From Clostridia bacterium (GTDB lineage: Bacteria; Bacillota; Clostridia; Oscillospirales; Acutalibacteraceae), in assembly GCA_017936615.1 (NCBI GenBank), contig JAGBFF010000007.1, forward strand, positions 1 through 58,696: a stretch of DNA of 58,696 nucleotides. The letters are read 5' to 3'. Under the pieces are notes generated by a model. It ran no database searches. It saw only the letters and a program-made list of their open reading frames with translations, and was not told the DNA's origin. Position 1 is the stretch's first letter. The number at the start of each line of letters is the position of its first letter. The position numbers and the translations under genes are program-made. Below, piece after piece: positions 16,540 to 27,500 of the stretch.

Positions 16540-17213
16540 GAGGACACCTCCCGTCGCACGATATATACCTTATGCGATTTGTCGGCTGTCATCAGCAACA
16601 CATCGCTCAGCGCACAGCCGCGTTTTTTCAGCTTATCCTCTACCCAATTTGCCGAGAGCCCGCACACGGCGATGCCCCAATCAATGAGCTTGCCGTCGCT
16701 GACGATCGGTACGGGGGCGCCCTTATCGGAAATGAGCGTCTGTACGTCGGCACGTGTCGCCGCTTGAGCGTTGGGCTTTAAAAACAGGCTGATCTTGCCG
16801 TTGGTTTCCACAATGGCATATTGTACGTCGCGGATGTCGAACACCTCTTGCTGACGCATAGTCTCCATCAGATCCTCCACCGTGAGGCGCAGACGCTTGA
16901 GCGCTTTTTGATCCAGCACACCGTCGTTGACGATGACCACGGGATTGCCGCTGACGAGACGCGACAGCCACCGCCATTTAAGCATCAGCGCTGACAGGAT
17001 CAGCTCCAATGCTACTAACACGGCGATGGGAACAAGACCGTTGAGAAGCGGGATGCCGACATCCTGCATCGGGACGGAGGCGAGATCGGCGATCAGTAGT
17101 GTGACGACCAACTCACCCGGCTGCAACTCGCCGAGCTGACGTTTTCCCGCCAGCCGAAGCGCTGCAATGATTACTATGTAGATGATGACCGTACGTAGCG
17201 CTGTGATCGCCAT
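16536..17213 (-). CDS. DUF421 (YetF-like) membrane protein
   Basis: The 225-residue protein has three membrane segments at the N-terminus, with the family motif LRLAGKRQLGELQPGELVVTLLIADLAS between the first two. Two small cytoplasmic domains follow (GNPVVIVNDGVLDQKALKRLRLTVEDLMETMRQQ and YAIVETNGKISLFLKP). YetF/YdfR-type proteins affect spore properties in Bacillus, but their activity is not known in detail. ATG 17213 follows GGTGGAG by 5 bases. It is transcribed away from the gerA operon, with a perfect palindrome (17244-17257) between them, and is coupled to the DUF4363 gene downstream. Confidence 0.88.
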   Translation of the reverse strand: MAITALRTVIIYIVIIAALRLAGKRQLGELQPGELVVTLLIADLASVPMQDVGIPLLNGLVPIAVLVALELILSALMLKWRWLSRLVSGNPVVIVNDGVLDQKALKRLRLTVEDLMETMRQQEVFDIRDVQYAIVETNGKISLFLKPNAQAATRADVQTLISDKGAPVPIVSDGKLIDWGIAVCGLSANWVEDKLKKRGCALSDVLLMTADKSHKVYIVRREVSS

Positions 17214-17243
17214 ATCCACTCCACCCTTCGGAAATAGTATGTA

Positions 17244-17257
17244 CCGCGATTTCGCGG
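17244..17257. promoter_or_regulatory. Palindrome between the DUF421 gene and gerA
   Basis: CCGCGATTTCGCGG is a perfect inverted repeat (6-bp arms, TT centre) in the divergent control region, 47 bp from the gerA start. It could be an operator; nothing else supports this. Confidence 0.35.
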
Positions 17258-17304
17258 ATATTCCTACCGGTTCGGGATATGCTGTTGACAGGGAGTGTGA
17301 TACC

Positions 17305-18792
17305 GTGAGTGAGAAAACGCCGTTGTCTGCGTCACTCGCAGACAATCTTATCCTTCTGCGCGAGCGGTTCGGTATCAGTGCGGATCTGGTCATCCGCGAG
17401 GTGCGGGTGGCGGGATACGATGCCGCGCTGATCAGCATCGAGGGGATGGTGGATCGCCATATGATGGCGAATGCCGTTATTCTTCCGCTGATGCGGATGC
17501 AAGAGGGGTATCCCGACGCTAAGACGCTGATGCGTGAGATCCGCGAAAACGTGCTTGGATTTGTGGATCTGTTGGAGGCGAAAACCGCAGAGGAGTTGAT
17601 CGAGCTCATTATTTCGGGCTTTGCGGCGATCCTGATCGACGGTATCGGCACGGCTTCGCTCGGCGGTTTGCAGGCGTTTATGATCCGCGGTGTTTCCGAG
17701 CCGTCCACCGAGGTCAGCGTACGCGGCTCGCGGGAGGGTTTTACCGAGGCGATCCGCGTCAACGTTTCGATGGTGCGCCGCCGTTTAAAAACACCACAGC
17801 TGACGTTCGAAATGACCAGTGTTGGTACCGAGAGCCGCACGGCGGTGTGCCTGTGCTATATGCGCGATCGCGTGTCGCAGCGGCTGTTGCGTGATGTGCG
17901 GCGGCGATTGCGGCACTGTACCTTGGATATGGTGTTGGATTCGGGATATATACAACCGTTTTTGGAGGGGAAGCGCCGCTCGGTCTTTACCGGCGTAGAC
18001 ACCACCGAGCGTCCTGACACCCTGTGCGGGAAGATCGCTGAGGGGCGCATCGGCGTACTGGTGGACGGCACGCCGTTCGCCTTGGTGACACCGTACCTGT
18101 TTTCCGAGCATTTCCAGTCGATGGATGACTATACCCAGCATCCGCTGTACGCGAGCTTTATTCGTATGATCAAATATGTGTCTTTTTTCGTCAGCTTACT
18201 GCTGCCGGGGCTGTACGTTGCTGTTGGTACGCACCACCCCGAAATGCTTCCGTCGGTGTTTCTGTTGTCATTCATCAACTCCGACCGTTCCACGCCGTTT
18301 TCGCTGACGGTGGAGGCGCTGCTGATCCATTTTGTGTTTGAGATCATGCGGGAGGCGGGACTGCGTTTTCCGAAATCCGTCGGGCACGCGGTGAGCATCG
18401 TCGGGGCCTTGGTGATCGGTGAATCAGCGGTGCGAGCCGGATTAGTCAGTGCCCCGATGGTGATCGTGGTGGCACTGACCTCGATCAGCGCTTTTGTCAT
18501 TCCCAGCTTGTACGGCAGCATTGCCACGCTGCGCTTCGTCTTTATCGTGCTGGGTGGCACCTTTGGTATCTACGGTGTGGCGCTCGGCACGCTGCTGCTC
18601 GTCATCAGCGTATGTTCCCTGAACATCCGCGGCATTCCCATCACGGCACCGATCTCACCGTTCAGCCTTAAAGCAATGCGCGACGTGTTTATCCGCTCGG
18701 ACTGGCGTGTGCTGTCGCGTAAGCGGTTCTTGGTGCAAAACGTGGTGGGATCACGTATTGCCGAGGGAGAGGAGGAACAGCCAAATGCATAA
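17305..18792 (+). CDS. gerA: Spore germination protein, GerA family (receptor A subunit)
   Basis: The 495-residue protein matches GerA-type subunits. The N-terminal domain begins LADNLILLRERFGISADLVIREVRVAG, and IDGIGTASLGGLQAFMIRGVSEPSTEVSVRGSREGF contains the family motif EPxTExxVRGxREGFTE. Four or five membrane segments lie after residue 300 (with HPEMLPSVFLLSF and FEIMREAGLRFPKSVGHAVSIVG). With the B and C subunits it forms a germinant-gated complex in the spore inner membrane. The GTG at 17305 is 9 bases after AGGGAG; frames upstream run into the divergent gene. It overlaps gerB by 8 bases in the order A-B-C. Confidence 0.95.
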   Translation: MSEKTPLSASLADNLILLRERFGISADLVIREVRVAGYDAALISIEGMVDRHMMANAVILPLMRMQEGYPDAKTLMREIRENVLGFVDLLEAKTAEELIELIISGFAAILIDGIGTASLGGLQAFMIRGVSEPSTEVSVRGSREGFTEAIRVNVSMVRRRLKTPQLTFEMTSVGTESRTAVCLCYMRDRVSQRLLRDVRRRLRHCTLDMVLDSGYIQPFLEGKRRSVFTGVDTTERPDTLCGKIAEGRIGVLVDGTPFALVTPYLFSEHFQSMDDYTQHPLYASFIRMIKYVSFFVSLLLPGLYVAVGTHHPEMLPSVFLLSFINSDRSTPFSLTVEALLIHFVFEIMREAGLRFPKSVGHAVSIVGALVIGESAVRAGLVSAPMVIVVALTSISAFVIPSLYGSIATLRFVFIVLGGTFGIYGVALGTLLLVISVCSLNIRGIPITAPISPFSLKAMRDVFIRSDWRVLSRKRFLVQNVVGSRIAEGEEEQPNA

Positions 18793-19864
18793 GACGTCAC
18801 GCATCAGTGGTGGTCAGCTGGTGGCGCTGCTGCTTGCCAGCCGACTGTCTAACTGCCTGTTGCTCACACCAAACAGCCTTGACGGAGTAACGCTGACTGA
18901 TAGCGTGCTGGCTACCTTGTTGAGCGGCATATTGCTGTTTTTGCTGTTTTTACCGACCTTGCTCGCACTGCGGCGGTTCCGAGGCCGCGGCCTAATCGAC
19001 GTGGCTTATCTGCACGGCCGCCCGATGGGGCGTGTCGTGTGCATAGCGTATGTATTGCTATGTTTATTCATTCTGTGCTTGGATATCGTTCAGTTTTACG
19101 ATTTTGCCGAAAAGAGCATGAAAGCCGGTTTTTCGGTGACGGCGCTGACCGTCGCTATTGTCGCGGTAGCGTTTGCCGCTGCCTTTTACGGTATTCAGGC
19201 ACTGGGACGCACCGCACTGCTCGTAGCGGCGTTTTCTGCGGTGTGCCTGATCGTGTTCAGCACTGCGTTGGTGCCCGAAATGCGGCTGCTGCATTTTTCA
19301 CCGACGGTGGGCAGCGGCTTTCCAGCGATCCTGCGCCGAGCGGTGGCAGAGCTGCCGCGCACGGCGGAGGTGGTTGCTATCGGTATGCTGTATCCGTATA
19401 TCGGTGGTTCCCGCACCGGCGTAGCCGCCGTGTTTTCAGGCCTGACGGTACTGTTTACCGCTCTGGTAAGTGTGACCGCTATGGGGGTACTAGGCGATTT
19501 TTCGTCCCAGGTCGCTTATCCGTACTATACAGCGGTGACCGCGGTACAGCTCGGCGTGTTTCAACGGATGGATATTCTGATCATCACGGTGTGGCTCAGC
19601 ACTTTTTTTGTGCGGATGACGTTGTTTTGCACCTTGTTTTTAAGCGTATGCAGTCGCGTGCTTGGCAGACGTTCGCGTGTGCCTGCCGCCGTGATCGCAA
19701 CGCTTCTTTTGGCAGGCTTTACCTTGTTGGTCAGCGGTGGTATGCCTGTGGGAGGTTGGCCGTGGGTGACTGCCGTGTATTGGTGGGTGTTGGGTGCTTT
19801 TTGCCTGATATTGCCGCCCGTGTTGCGGCTCATGATAAAGAATAAGCGGAGGGGTGCGGTATGA
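18785..19864 (+). CDS. gerB: Spore germination permease, GerB family (receptor B subunit)
   Basis: The 359-residue protein has about ten membrane segments and the GerB/endospore germination permease layout: ISGGQLVALLLASRLSNCLL at the start, a central VQFYDFAEKSMKAGFSVTALTVAIVAV, and PYIGGSRTGVAAVFSG in the middle. It belongs to the amino-acid/polyamine permease superfamily, and the B subunit is the likely germinant-binding site. The gene overlaps gerA by 8 bases and gerC by 4 bases, so the three are tightly coupled. The germinant itself cannot be inferred from the sequence. Confidence 0.93.
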   Translation: MHKTSRISGGQLVALLLASRLSNCLLLTPNSLDGVTLTDSVLATLLSGILLFLLFLPTLLALRRFRGRGLIDVAYLHGRPMGRVVCIAYVLLCLFILCLDIVQFYDFAEKSMKAGFSVTALTVAIVAVAFAAAFYGIQALGRTALLVAAFSAVCLIVFSTALVPEMRLLHFSPTVGSGFPAILRRAVAELPRTAEVVAIGMLYPYIGGSRTGVAAVFSGLTVLFTALVSVTAMGVLGDFSSQVAYPYYTAVTAVQLGVFQRMDILIITVWLSTFFVRMTLFCTLFLSVCSRVLGRRSRVPAAVIATLLLAGFTLLVSGGMPVGGWPWVTAVYWWVLGAFCLILPPVLRLMIKNKRRGAV

Positions 19865-20931
19865 AACGGTGTATCGCTGCCGCAATGCTTTTGCTCGTTG
19901 TGCTGTGCGGATGTCGTCCGCAGCCGGCGGTGTCGGAGCAGGTGATCGTAACGGGTATTGGTATCGACCGCCGAGACGGGCGGTATGTACTGTCGATCCA
20001 GGCGATCGAGGCGCTGAAAACGTCGGGTAGTTTGTCTGAGCAAAACGATACGGCAACAGCGGTGTATACCGCTGAAGGGGCATCGGTCGCGGAAGCGCTT
20101 CAGGCATTTCTCAACGAGACGGGGAAGAGTACCTATATTCTTCAAAATCAAATCCTCGTTATCAGTATGGCGCAGTGCCGCGAGGAATCGCTGTTTACGA
20201 CCCTTGATTATTTTGTGAGAAATCAGGAGGGGCGTGCGCTGGTCGATCTCGTGGTGTGTCGTGACGATCCGGCGGCGTTGCTGGATATTACCACTGGCAG
20301 TGACGCGATTCCGGCAGAGTACGTCTCCCAACTGCTGGAAGAGGGGAACCGCTGGGGGCGTTCGGCGAGAGCGCGTTTGTTGGATGCAGAGCGTGCTTCG
20401 AGCGGCATGTACGATGCTGCACTGCCGATTTTGGACGTGAAGGATGGAACCCCCACTCTGGCAGGGACAGCGTTGTTCCGTGAGGGGATGCTGACGGGCG
20501 AGTTGACAGTGACGCAGACCACGGGATTGCTGTTGGCAGACGGTGAAGCGGAACAATGCTTGTACACTGTGGGGGATACTGCCGTACAGTGCGAGGAGAT
20601 TTGCTCGGAGCTAATGATCATGCCGAACGGCGTTGGTTGGAAGTATCGGTTTACGGTGGGGGCAACGGTACGTATTGTGGAGGAGGGGGAGACGTTACCC
20701 GACCGACAGACACTGCTCCGTCAGCTGGAAGAAAAGATGGAGGCTGATGTAGTGGAGGCGATGACAATGATGGCCGAGTACCGTGTTGATCCGTTAGGAC
20801 TGGCACGCCGTACTGCCGCAAAGTACCGCAGCAGTGGCGCAACACAGGAAGCGGTGCGCACCGTGTTGCCGCAAAGCGAATGTACCGTCATTGTGAACCT
20901 ATCGATGACCGACGGTGGCTTTTTACAATAA
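19861..20931 (+). CDS. gerC: Spore germination lipoprotein, GerC family (receptor C subunit)
   Basis: The 356-residue lipoprotein has the lipobox LCGC with the lipidated Cys at residue 18, followed by the GerC-type opening VIVTGIGIDRRDGRYVLSIQAIE. The middle has LDYFVRNQEGRALVDLVVCRD and the end LARRTAAKYR. GerC subunits are anchored on the outer face of the spore inner membrane and are needed for receptor assembly. It overlaps gerB by ATGA and closes the operon at a strong terminator. Confidence 0.93.
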   Translation: MKRCIAAAMLLLVVLCGCRPQPAVSEQVIVTGIGIDRRDGRYVLSIQAIEALKTSGSLSEQNDTATAVYTAEGASVAEALQAFLNETGKSTYILQNQILVISMAQCREESLFTTLDYFVRNQEGRALVDLVVCRDDPAALLDITTGSDAIPAEYVSQLLEEGNRWGRSARARLLDAERASSGMYDAALPILDVKDGTPTLAGTALFREGMLTGELTVTQTTGLLLADGEAEQCLYTVGDTAVQCEEICSELMIMPNGVGWKYRFTVGATVRIVEEGETLPDRQTLLRQLEEKMEADVVEAMTMMAEYRVDPLGLARRTAAKYRSSGATQEAVRTVLPQSECTVIVNLSMTDGGFLQ

Positions 20932-20964
20932 AACGAGCCGGGATGCTGTCATCCCGGCTCGTTT
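20931..20964. terminator. Bidirectional terminator between gerC and addA
   Basis: AAACGAGCCGGGATG and CATCCCGGCTCGTTT form a perfect 15-bp stem with a 4-base loop between convergent genes. Confidence 0.92.
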
Positions 20965-20981
20965 ACTCTAATGATAATCGA

Positions 20982-23900
20982 TTATGATTCTTCCACACGG
21001 ATCACGTGGCCAAGTGCGAAGGAGTACAGCAGACAGTCACGTACGGGGACGGCCAACGCTTCGCTGAGGGATTTGCGGTAGATATTCAGCTGCGTTGTGT
21101 AACGCTCCAGCAATTCACGGTCGGTTTTCACACGGTCGGTCTTGTAGTCGACGATGACCAGTTCACCGTCCTCATAAAATACGCAGTCCGCGATGCCTTG
21201 CATTACCATAAACTCCCCGTCCTCCTCGGCAAGTGCGGGATCAAGCTGATAAGCAGGGCACAGTGCCGTGAACGGAAATTCGCGCAAGAGGCGCGGTGAG
21301 CGGCACATCCGCTGATACAGCGGGCTGCCGAAGAATACCGACAGGTCGGCCCGATCGATCGCTTGTGCTTGTTCGGCGGTCAGCAGGCCGCTGCTCACCA
21401 GACGGATGATTTCCGCTTCGGGGTCGGCTGCTGCCGAGGTATAGTCCGCAAACAACATAAAGTTATGCATGGCGGTACCTCGTTCTGCCGGGGTAAGCCC
21501 TGCTGCGTTCAGGAACGCCGGCCGCACCTGCGCGACAAAACGTCGCTGCAGGGTATGCTCTGCCGTTTGTGAAGCGGCGAGTTTGACGGGAATACGTGCC
21601 AATGCTGCGTGAGGGTAGGTATACGCCATCCGTTCACGGATCTGTGCGACCACGGTCGGATCGGGAGCAGCGGGGATCGGTGCCTCTTCCTTCTCCGTTT
21701 CGCACAGCAGCAGCGGTTGCTCAATACGGAACTGCCAATTATTTTCATCCGACAGCAGCGGCAGATCCTCACGGTCGATCATACGACGCCATTCCGTGGC
21801 GCAGGGATGCCGCAGCAGCGCGGCGAGCAGCCATTCGCCCATCGTCTTGGCATCGCGGACCGCAAAGGATGGAAGTGCTTCCTGCGCGTCCAAGGTCGCT
21901 GCCAACGACGACAGCTTGTCCACGGGGTTTTTCAGCGTCATGCTTAAGCACAGCTTTTCCCGTGCACGGGTCATTGCTACGTAGAGCACGCGCAACTCCT
22001 CGGCGCATTCCTCATCTACAATAGCCATAGACAGGGCGCGGTGAGGCAGGGTGATGTACCGATTGCAGGTGGTCAGATCCCGACGCTTGATACCCGCGCC
22101 GAGATCGGCGTGCAGCAAGAGATCGTTTTTTAAGTCCATACGGTTAAATTCGTGTCCCAGTCCGGCCAAAAATACAACCGGAAATTCCAAGCCCTTGGAG
22201 CCGTGGATGGTCATGATGTGTACGGCGTTTTCCGTACGGGCAGAGGTGGAGCCGGGCAACTCGATGTTCTGCGCCTGCAGACGGTCGATGTATCGAATGA
22301 AGGCCGAAAGGCTGCGGAAGCCACTCTGATCGAAGCGGTGACACTGGTTCTGCAGCAGTTGAAGATTGTGGCGTCGCCGCTCGCCGTCCGCGCGCGCGCT
22401 CATCAGCTCCGGCAGAGCGGTATCCTCATACAGCCGCAGCAACAGGCGATCTACCGTCATCTGGCACGCGAGGGTGCGGTACCGATCCAAAAATGCTACG
22501 GCGTCGCGGCAACGCTGCGCGAGCAGCGGGTCCTCCGCCTTGCTGCGGGCAGCGGTCAGCGCGTTATACAGCGCGGTTTTGGGACGGCAGGTGCGGATCG
22601 CCGCCATATCGTCGGGTGTAAAGCCGCACAAAGGGGACATCAGCCAAGCTGTCAGCGGTACGTCCTGCAGCGGATTGTTGATGCACCGCAGCAGTGAGAG
22701 TGCCAGACGGATCTCGGCGGTGTTGAAAAAGGCACCGGCATCGTCGGCAGCGACGGGGATACCATGTTTTTCAAATACCTTGAGGAACGCAGGACGACGG
22801 GAACGCAGCAGTACACAGCAATCGTTGTACCGCAGCGGATGTGAGTCACTTCCGACGGGCAACGTGCCGACCAGTTCTTTGATGCGCTTTGCGACAGCCT
22901 CTGCCTCTGCGACATCGGCCTCGAGTTTATCATTGCCGCTCGGTGTGGTATCCACGATGAGGAATTCCGGCTCGTGCCCGTTGGCGGGAGGATATTCGGC
23001 AGAACGCTTGAGTTCTTCGTTTTCATCGTAGCGCATACCGCTGATCTTGTCACTCATCAGCTGCCGAAAAGCAAAGTTAACGCCCGCAGTCACTTCATCA
23101 CGGCTGCGGAAGTTGTTCCCCAGCGTGATGGTACCGGGGTAGTGTGTTTCATCGAATTTCGGATAGGCGCGACGGCGGCGTAAAAACAACTCCGGCATTG
23201 CCTGGCGGAAGCCGTAGATGCTTTGCTTTACGTCGCCTACAAAAAACAGGTTGTTCTCCTTACGCGACAGAGCAACGTACAAGGCATCCTGCAGGGCGTT
23301 GGTATCCTGATATTCGTCCACCAAGATCTCTTCAAACTGGGCAGACAGCTCCTGTGCCAGCGGTGAGGGTACGGGCGTGCCGTCTTCCGCGGTTTCGGAC
23401 AGCAGATCGAGTGCGTAATGCTCGATATCGGAAAAATCCAACAGCCGCGCCGTTTTTTTCTTTTCCAAAAACCGACGGGAAAACTGCCGTGTGACCTCGT
23501 ATAGGGCCATTACCAAGCGACGCGTATCCCGCAGATCCTGTCGGCATTGATCGTCGGTTCCGCACATCAGCTCGGCTTGCTTTTTGATGATTTTATTTGC
23601 TTCCTCGCGCAGTACCTTAACGCGTTCACGAAGTGCCGCATCGGTGACCTTTTTTTGGCCGGGGCGGGTGGTGGAGTAAGTGCGGAATGCGCTGAGCAGC
23701 TCATCCCAGCCGCCCGAACGGCAGAGCGAAGCGGCTTGCTCGATAAAATGCAGCGATTCGGTGAGGGTCGGCGCATAGTTAGCGTGCAGGTTAGCGTCGC
23801 TCTCTGCCAACGGTAGGGCGGTCTGCAGCAGACGCTGTGCTTTGTTAAGATTGTCGACGATGTGGTCGAGCACAAAACGCCCCCACACGCCGTCCGCCAA

Positions 23901-24521
23901 TGCCTCCGGGTCCTCATACACCATGGCACGCTCATTCAGCCAACGCTCGGGATCGGGATGCGGCTGCAGAAAATCGTACAAACGTTCCACGGTACTCATC
24001 AGCAGTGCGTCACTGCGGCTGTCGCTCAGCATGGATGCCAACTCGCGGAAATCCGGATCGCCGACGGCGTAAAATTCACCCAACACCTCGGTCAGGGCTT
24101 CTTTTTTTAGTAGAGATAGCTGTTGCTCGTCTCCTACACGGAATTGGGGAGGAATATCCAACAGATGGAAGTTTTCACGAACCAAGCGACCGCAAAAGCT
24201 GTCTACCGTTTCGATGGCGGCGCGCGGCAACAACAGCTGTTGCCGCTGCAGGCGGAGGTCGCCGGGATTCTGCGCGATCAATTCGGACAGCTTGCTTGCT
24301 AGACGGTGTTTCATTTCTGCCGCTGCGGCGCGGGTGAAGGTAACGACGAGCAGACGGTCGATGTCGACGGGGTTGTCCGGGTCGGTAATGCGGGCGATGA
24401 TACGCTGTACCAGCACGGTGGTTTTGCCTGAACCGGCTGCTGCGGAAACCAACAGTGTTCCGCCGTGCGAATGGATACACAGGTTTTGCTCGGGAGTGAA
24501 GTCCGTTTTCGGTTTACTCAT
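20982..24521 (-). CDS. addA: ATP-dependent helicase/nuclease subunit A
   Basis: The 1179-residue protein is a UvrD-type helicase joined to a RecB-type nuclease. It has Walker A SAAAGSGKTTVLVQRI near residue 30, DEYQDTNALQ (motif II), MTIHGSKGLEFPVVFLAGLG (motif V region), VLYVAMTRAREKL (motif VI) and nuclease residues in VIVDYKTDR at the C-terminus. AddAB resects double-strand breaks to Chi and loads RecA in Firmicutes, the role RecBCD has in enterobacteria. ATG 24521 lies inside the end of addB (8-base overlap) with AGGAGG upstream, so translation is coupled. Confidence 0.96.
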   Translation of the reverse strand: MSKPKTDFTPEQNLCIHSHGGTLLVSAAAGSGKTTVLVQRIIARITDPDNPVDIDRLLVVTFTRAAAAEMKHRLASKLSELIAQNPGDLRLQRQQLLLPRAAIETVDSFCGRLVRENFHLLDIPPQFRVGDEQQLSLLKKEALTEVLGEFYAVGDPDFRELASMLSDSRSDALLMSTVERLYDFLQPHPDPERWLNERAMVYEDPEALADGVWGRFVLDHIVDNLNKAQRLLQTALPLAESDANLHANYAPTLTESLHFIEQAASLCRSGGWDELLSAFRTYSTTRPGQKKVTDAALRERVKVLREEANKIIKKQAELMCGTDDQCRQDLRDTRRLVMALYEVTRQFSRRFLEKKKTARLLDFSDIEHYALDLLSETAEDGTPVPSPLAQELSAQFEEILVDEYQDTNALQDALYVALSRKENNLFFVGDVKQSIYGFRQAMPELFLRRRRAYPKFDETHYPGTITLGNNFRSRDEVTAGVNFAFRQLMSDKISGMRYDENEELKRSAEYPPANGHEPEFLIVDTTPSGNDKLEADVAEAEAVAKRIKELVGTLPVGSDSHPLRYNDCCVLLRSRRPAFLKVFEKHGIPVAADDAGAFFNTAEIRLALSLLRCINNPLQDVPLTAWLMSPLCGFTPDDMAAIRTCRPKTALYNALTAARSKAEDPLLAQRCRDAVAFLDRYRTLACQMTVDRLLLRLYEDTALPELMSARADGERRRHNLQLLQNQCHRFDQSGFRSLSAFIRYIDRLQAQNIELPGSTSARTENAVHIMTIHGSKGLEFPVVFLAGLGHEFNRMDLKNDLLLHADLGAGIKRRDLTTCNRYITLPHRALSMAIVDEECAEELRVLYVAMTRAREKLCLSMTLKNPVDKLSSLAATLDAQEALPSFAVRDAKTMGEWLLAALLRHPCATEWRRMIDREDLPLLSDENNWQFRIEQPLLLCETEKEEAPIPAAPDPTVVAQIRERMAYTYPHAALARIPVKLAASQTAEHTLQRRFVAQVRPAFLNAAGLTPAERGTAMHNFMLFADYTSAAADPEAEIIRLVSSGLLTAEQAQAIDRADLSVFFGSPLYQRMCRSPRLLREFPFTALCPAYQLDPALAEEDGEFMVMQGIADCVFYEDGELVIVDYKTDRVKTDRELLERYTTQLNIYRKSLSEALAVPVRDCLLYSFALGHVIRVEES

Positions 24522-27500
24522 CGCTTTCCACCTCCTCATCCTCCGCATTGAGTGTTGCCAGAGCCTCGTTTAGCGACAGCTCAGCAATTTCCTGCAGAGG
24601 ATCGGTGTCTTCGCGGCCACAGATATCGCGGAAATCGCAGTAGCGGCACGGACTGTTTTTCAGCATTTGCGACGGGGAGGGATTATACTTGACCTTGGGA
24701 ACAGCAGCAATATCGCCACGGTGAAGCTGTTGTACCATAGCGGTCAACAGCTTCTGAATATGTCGCTGAATACGACCGAACTGTGCCAGCGAGGCGATCG
24801 AGGCGCTTTTTTTGAATGAACCGTCCTTGTTGATGCCGACGGGGATAAACAAGCCCTCCAGCTCGGGCTCCATGGCGCGCAGAACGGCTTCATCGTCCAA
24901 CAACAGGCCGTTGGCCCTCATTTCAGCGAGGCGCTTTTGCTCCATCATGTCATCTGAGAGATCCCGCTCTGCTTGGATCACGGGAATTTTAGCGGGCTGA
25001 TACAGCACGCCGGCAGGGACGATCTTGCCATAGCGACGCTGCCCGTTCTCGGAAAGCGAGAACAGGTAGATCAGCATTTGCAGATTGATACCCTCCAGTA
25101 CGTCGGCGAGCTCAAATTCTTTTTTACCGGTCTTATAATCCAATACACGGAGATAGGTGGTATCTCCGTCGCGGTAGGCATCCACACGGTCAATGGTACC
25201 GCATACGCGGATCGAGGCGCCTTCGGGTGTAGTGATCACCCAGGATGGGACACTGTCCTTCCCGGGATCACCGATCGGCAGTTCGAAATCAACCGGTTGG
25301 AACCGACTGTCCTGCAGCTCGCGGATCACGCGCCACAGTAAATGCTCACACAGCAGGGTCAACCGTTCGATCAGGGCGTGAAAATGTGCATCCTGTCGCT
25401 CCTGTCCGTCGACAAAAGTCAGGAGATACTGTTGCACCGCGTGACGCGCATCTGCAGCTACGCGTTGGCGTGTCAGTTTCTGCAGATCACCGCGGCAATA
25501 GAGCGGCAGCAGCTCCTGCATAATGTAATGTACCAGAGTGCCGGATTCAGCGGGATCCATTTCGGCGGGCCGACGCGTTCTGACGGACAGGCCGTATTTG
25601 CAAAAGTATGAAAAGCGGCACTTATGGAAGGTGTCCACACGCGTGGGGGAAAGGTACAGGTGGTTGCCAAACAGATTCCGCGCAACGGTGGGATCACGGA
25701 ACGCAAAGCCTTCATCCAGACGGTGCATGGCCGCGACCCGTGCGGCGTAATCGGGTAAGGAGGAAAACACCTTGCGGTAGGAGGCAGACAGGGTTGTGTT
25801 TTCGTGAAAACGCGATGCCAAGGCGGCAAAGGCGTCCGTTTCCGATTCGCTGTCCACCTCGTCAGGGTGGGCGGGTGTATCGTTTTTGTGATTTGGCACC
25901 AGATGGCGGATGGTTTCGACCAGAGCTGACGGCAGCATCGCCTCGCCGTCTTGGTGCTGAACGTACGTGACGACCAGCCGTTTCGAGGGCGCCGCGACGG
26001 CGGTGTAGGCATAGAAGCGCTCCGCGGCTGTCTCCCAATCGGCGTCGTCTGCCATCGGCAGACCGGCAGCGATGAGCTGTTTTCTCTCACGGTCGGTCAG
26101 CATACCGCCACCCGACGGATACGCGGGGAATACGCCTTCGTTTGCACCCAGTACGATGACGGTGCACGGCTGCGCGTAGCGAATGCGATCGGCAGCGCCG
26201 ATCACCACGCCGTCCAGACCTTGCGGGATACTGCCGAGGTCGTCGGCTGCCGCGGCAAGATGAAACAACTCGGCAAACCGCTTGGCGGTCAGGCGAGTTT
26301 CAGGCAGCGCCAGAGCAAACTTATCCAGCAAGGACGTAACATAATCCCACAGCCGTTCCTGATGATCCGCCAGTGCGTGCTCACGGGCGGTATCCAACCG
26401 CGCTACCTGAAGCCGCACGGCGCGGGGGACGCGTATTTCCTGAAGATACCGGAAAACGGCTTCAGCGAACTCGAGGCCGGTAATATGACCGTTGAGGCGG
26501 TTGTGCAGTCGCTGCAACGGACGGATCAGACGACGGCGCAGCAGGTCGAGATAGGCGATGCGTCGCTCGGTTGACTCGCTTTTTTTGGCGGTGAGACCGT
26601 CGGGGTTAAACGTGAACGGTGACAGCCACATCCGCCCGCGGATATTCCATACAAAGACATAGTTTTCCAGTAGCGATGCTGAGGCGGTGGAGAATCCCGC
26701 TAAGCCGGACTTAACGATCCGCAGGATATCTTCACTGTCCCAGCCGTTATTTACCGCGGCGAGCGCCGATTCGATCAGTGTGATCAGTGGTTGGGTCAGT
26801 ATCGGCTCGCGGTAGTCGCGGCAGCAGGGGAGACCCTCGCGCCGCAAGGCGCTGTCCAGAAGATCGGTGTATCCGGTGATATCCCGGGCGACGATCGTGA
26901 TATCACGGCTGTGCCCGCCGTTTTCACGCAGCAGGCGCCGGATCAGCCGCGCGGCATACCGACACTCCTCGGCACGGTCGGCACAAGGCGTGACCCATAC
27001 GGCGTCGGTCGGTTCGGCGTACGGTTCGCCGTCGGCGGTAAAGCAACCGGCCTCCAAAGCCAGCAGGGCCGGATCGTCGGTGCGTCGGTTTTCGGTCAGG
27101 TGACGGACGGCGGCAACGCTGACGTGATTGCGATACGCAGCATCACGCAGCTGACGTGCCGTGCGGATCGCTGTGGCAAAACGGTCAACACTCAGCTCAG
27201 GACGGTCGGTGACACTTTCTGCACACAAGGTGACAGTGAGTGAGCGGACGCGTGGCATCAGCCGTTCTAAAACCAGAAATTCCTGCTGTGTGAAGCCCTT
27301 GAAGCCGTCTACGTATATTACGGCATCGTCAAACAGATGGCTTTCCGGAAGACGCTGTGCCAGCAGGGTGAGATCGTCCTGCGGATCGACCAGTGAGGCT
27401 TGCGCCGCCAGCGCTTCATACGCACTGAAGATCAGCGACAGGTCGGTCACCTTATTTTTCAGAAGCCCGTCGGGCAACGTTTTTGCCGTTTCTTCCAGCA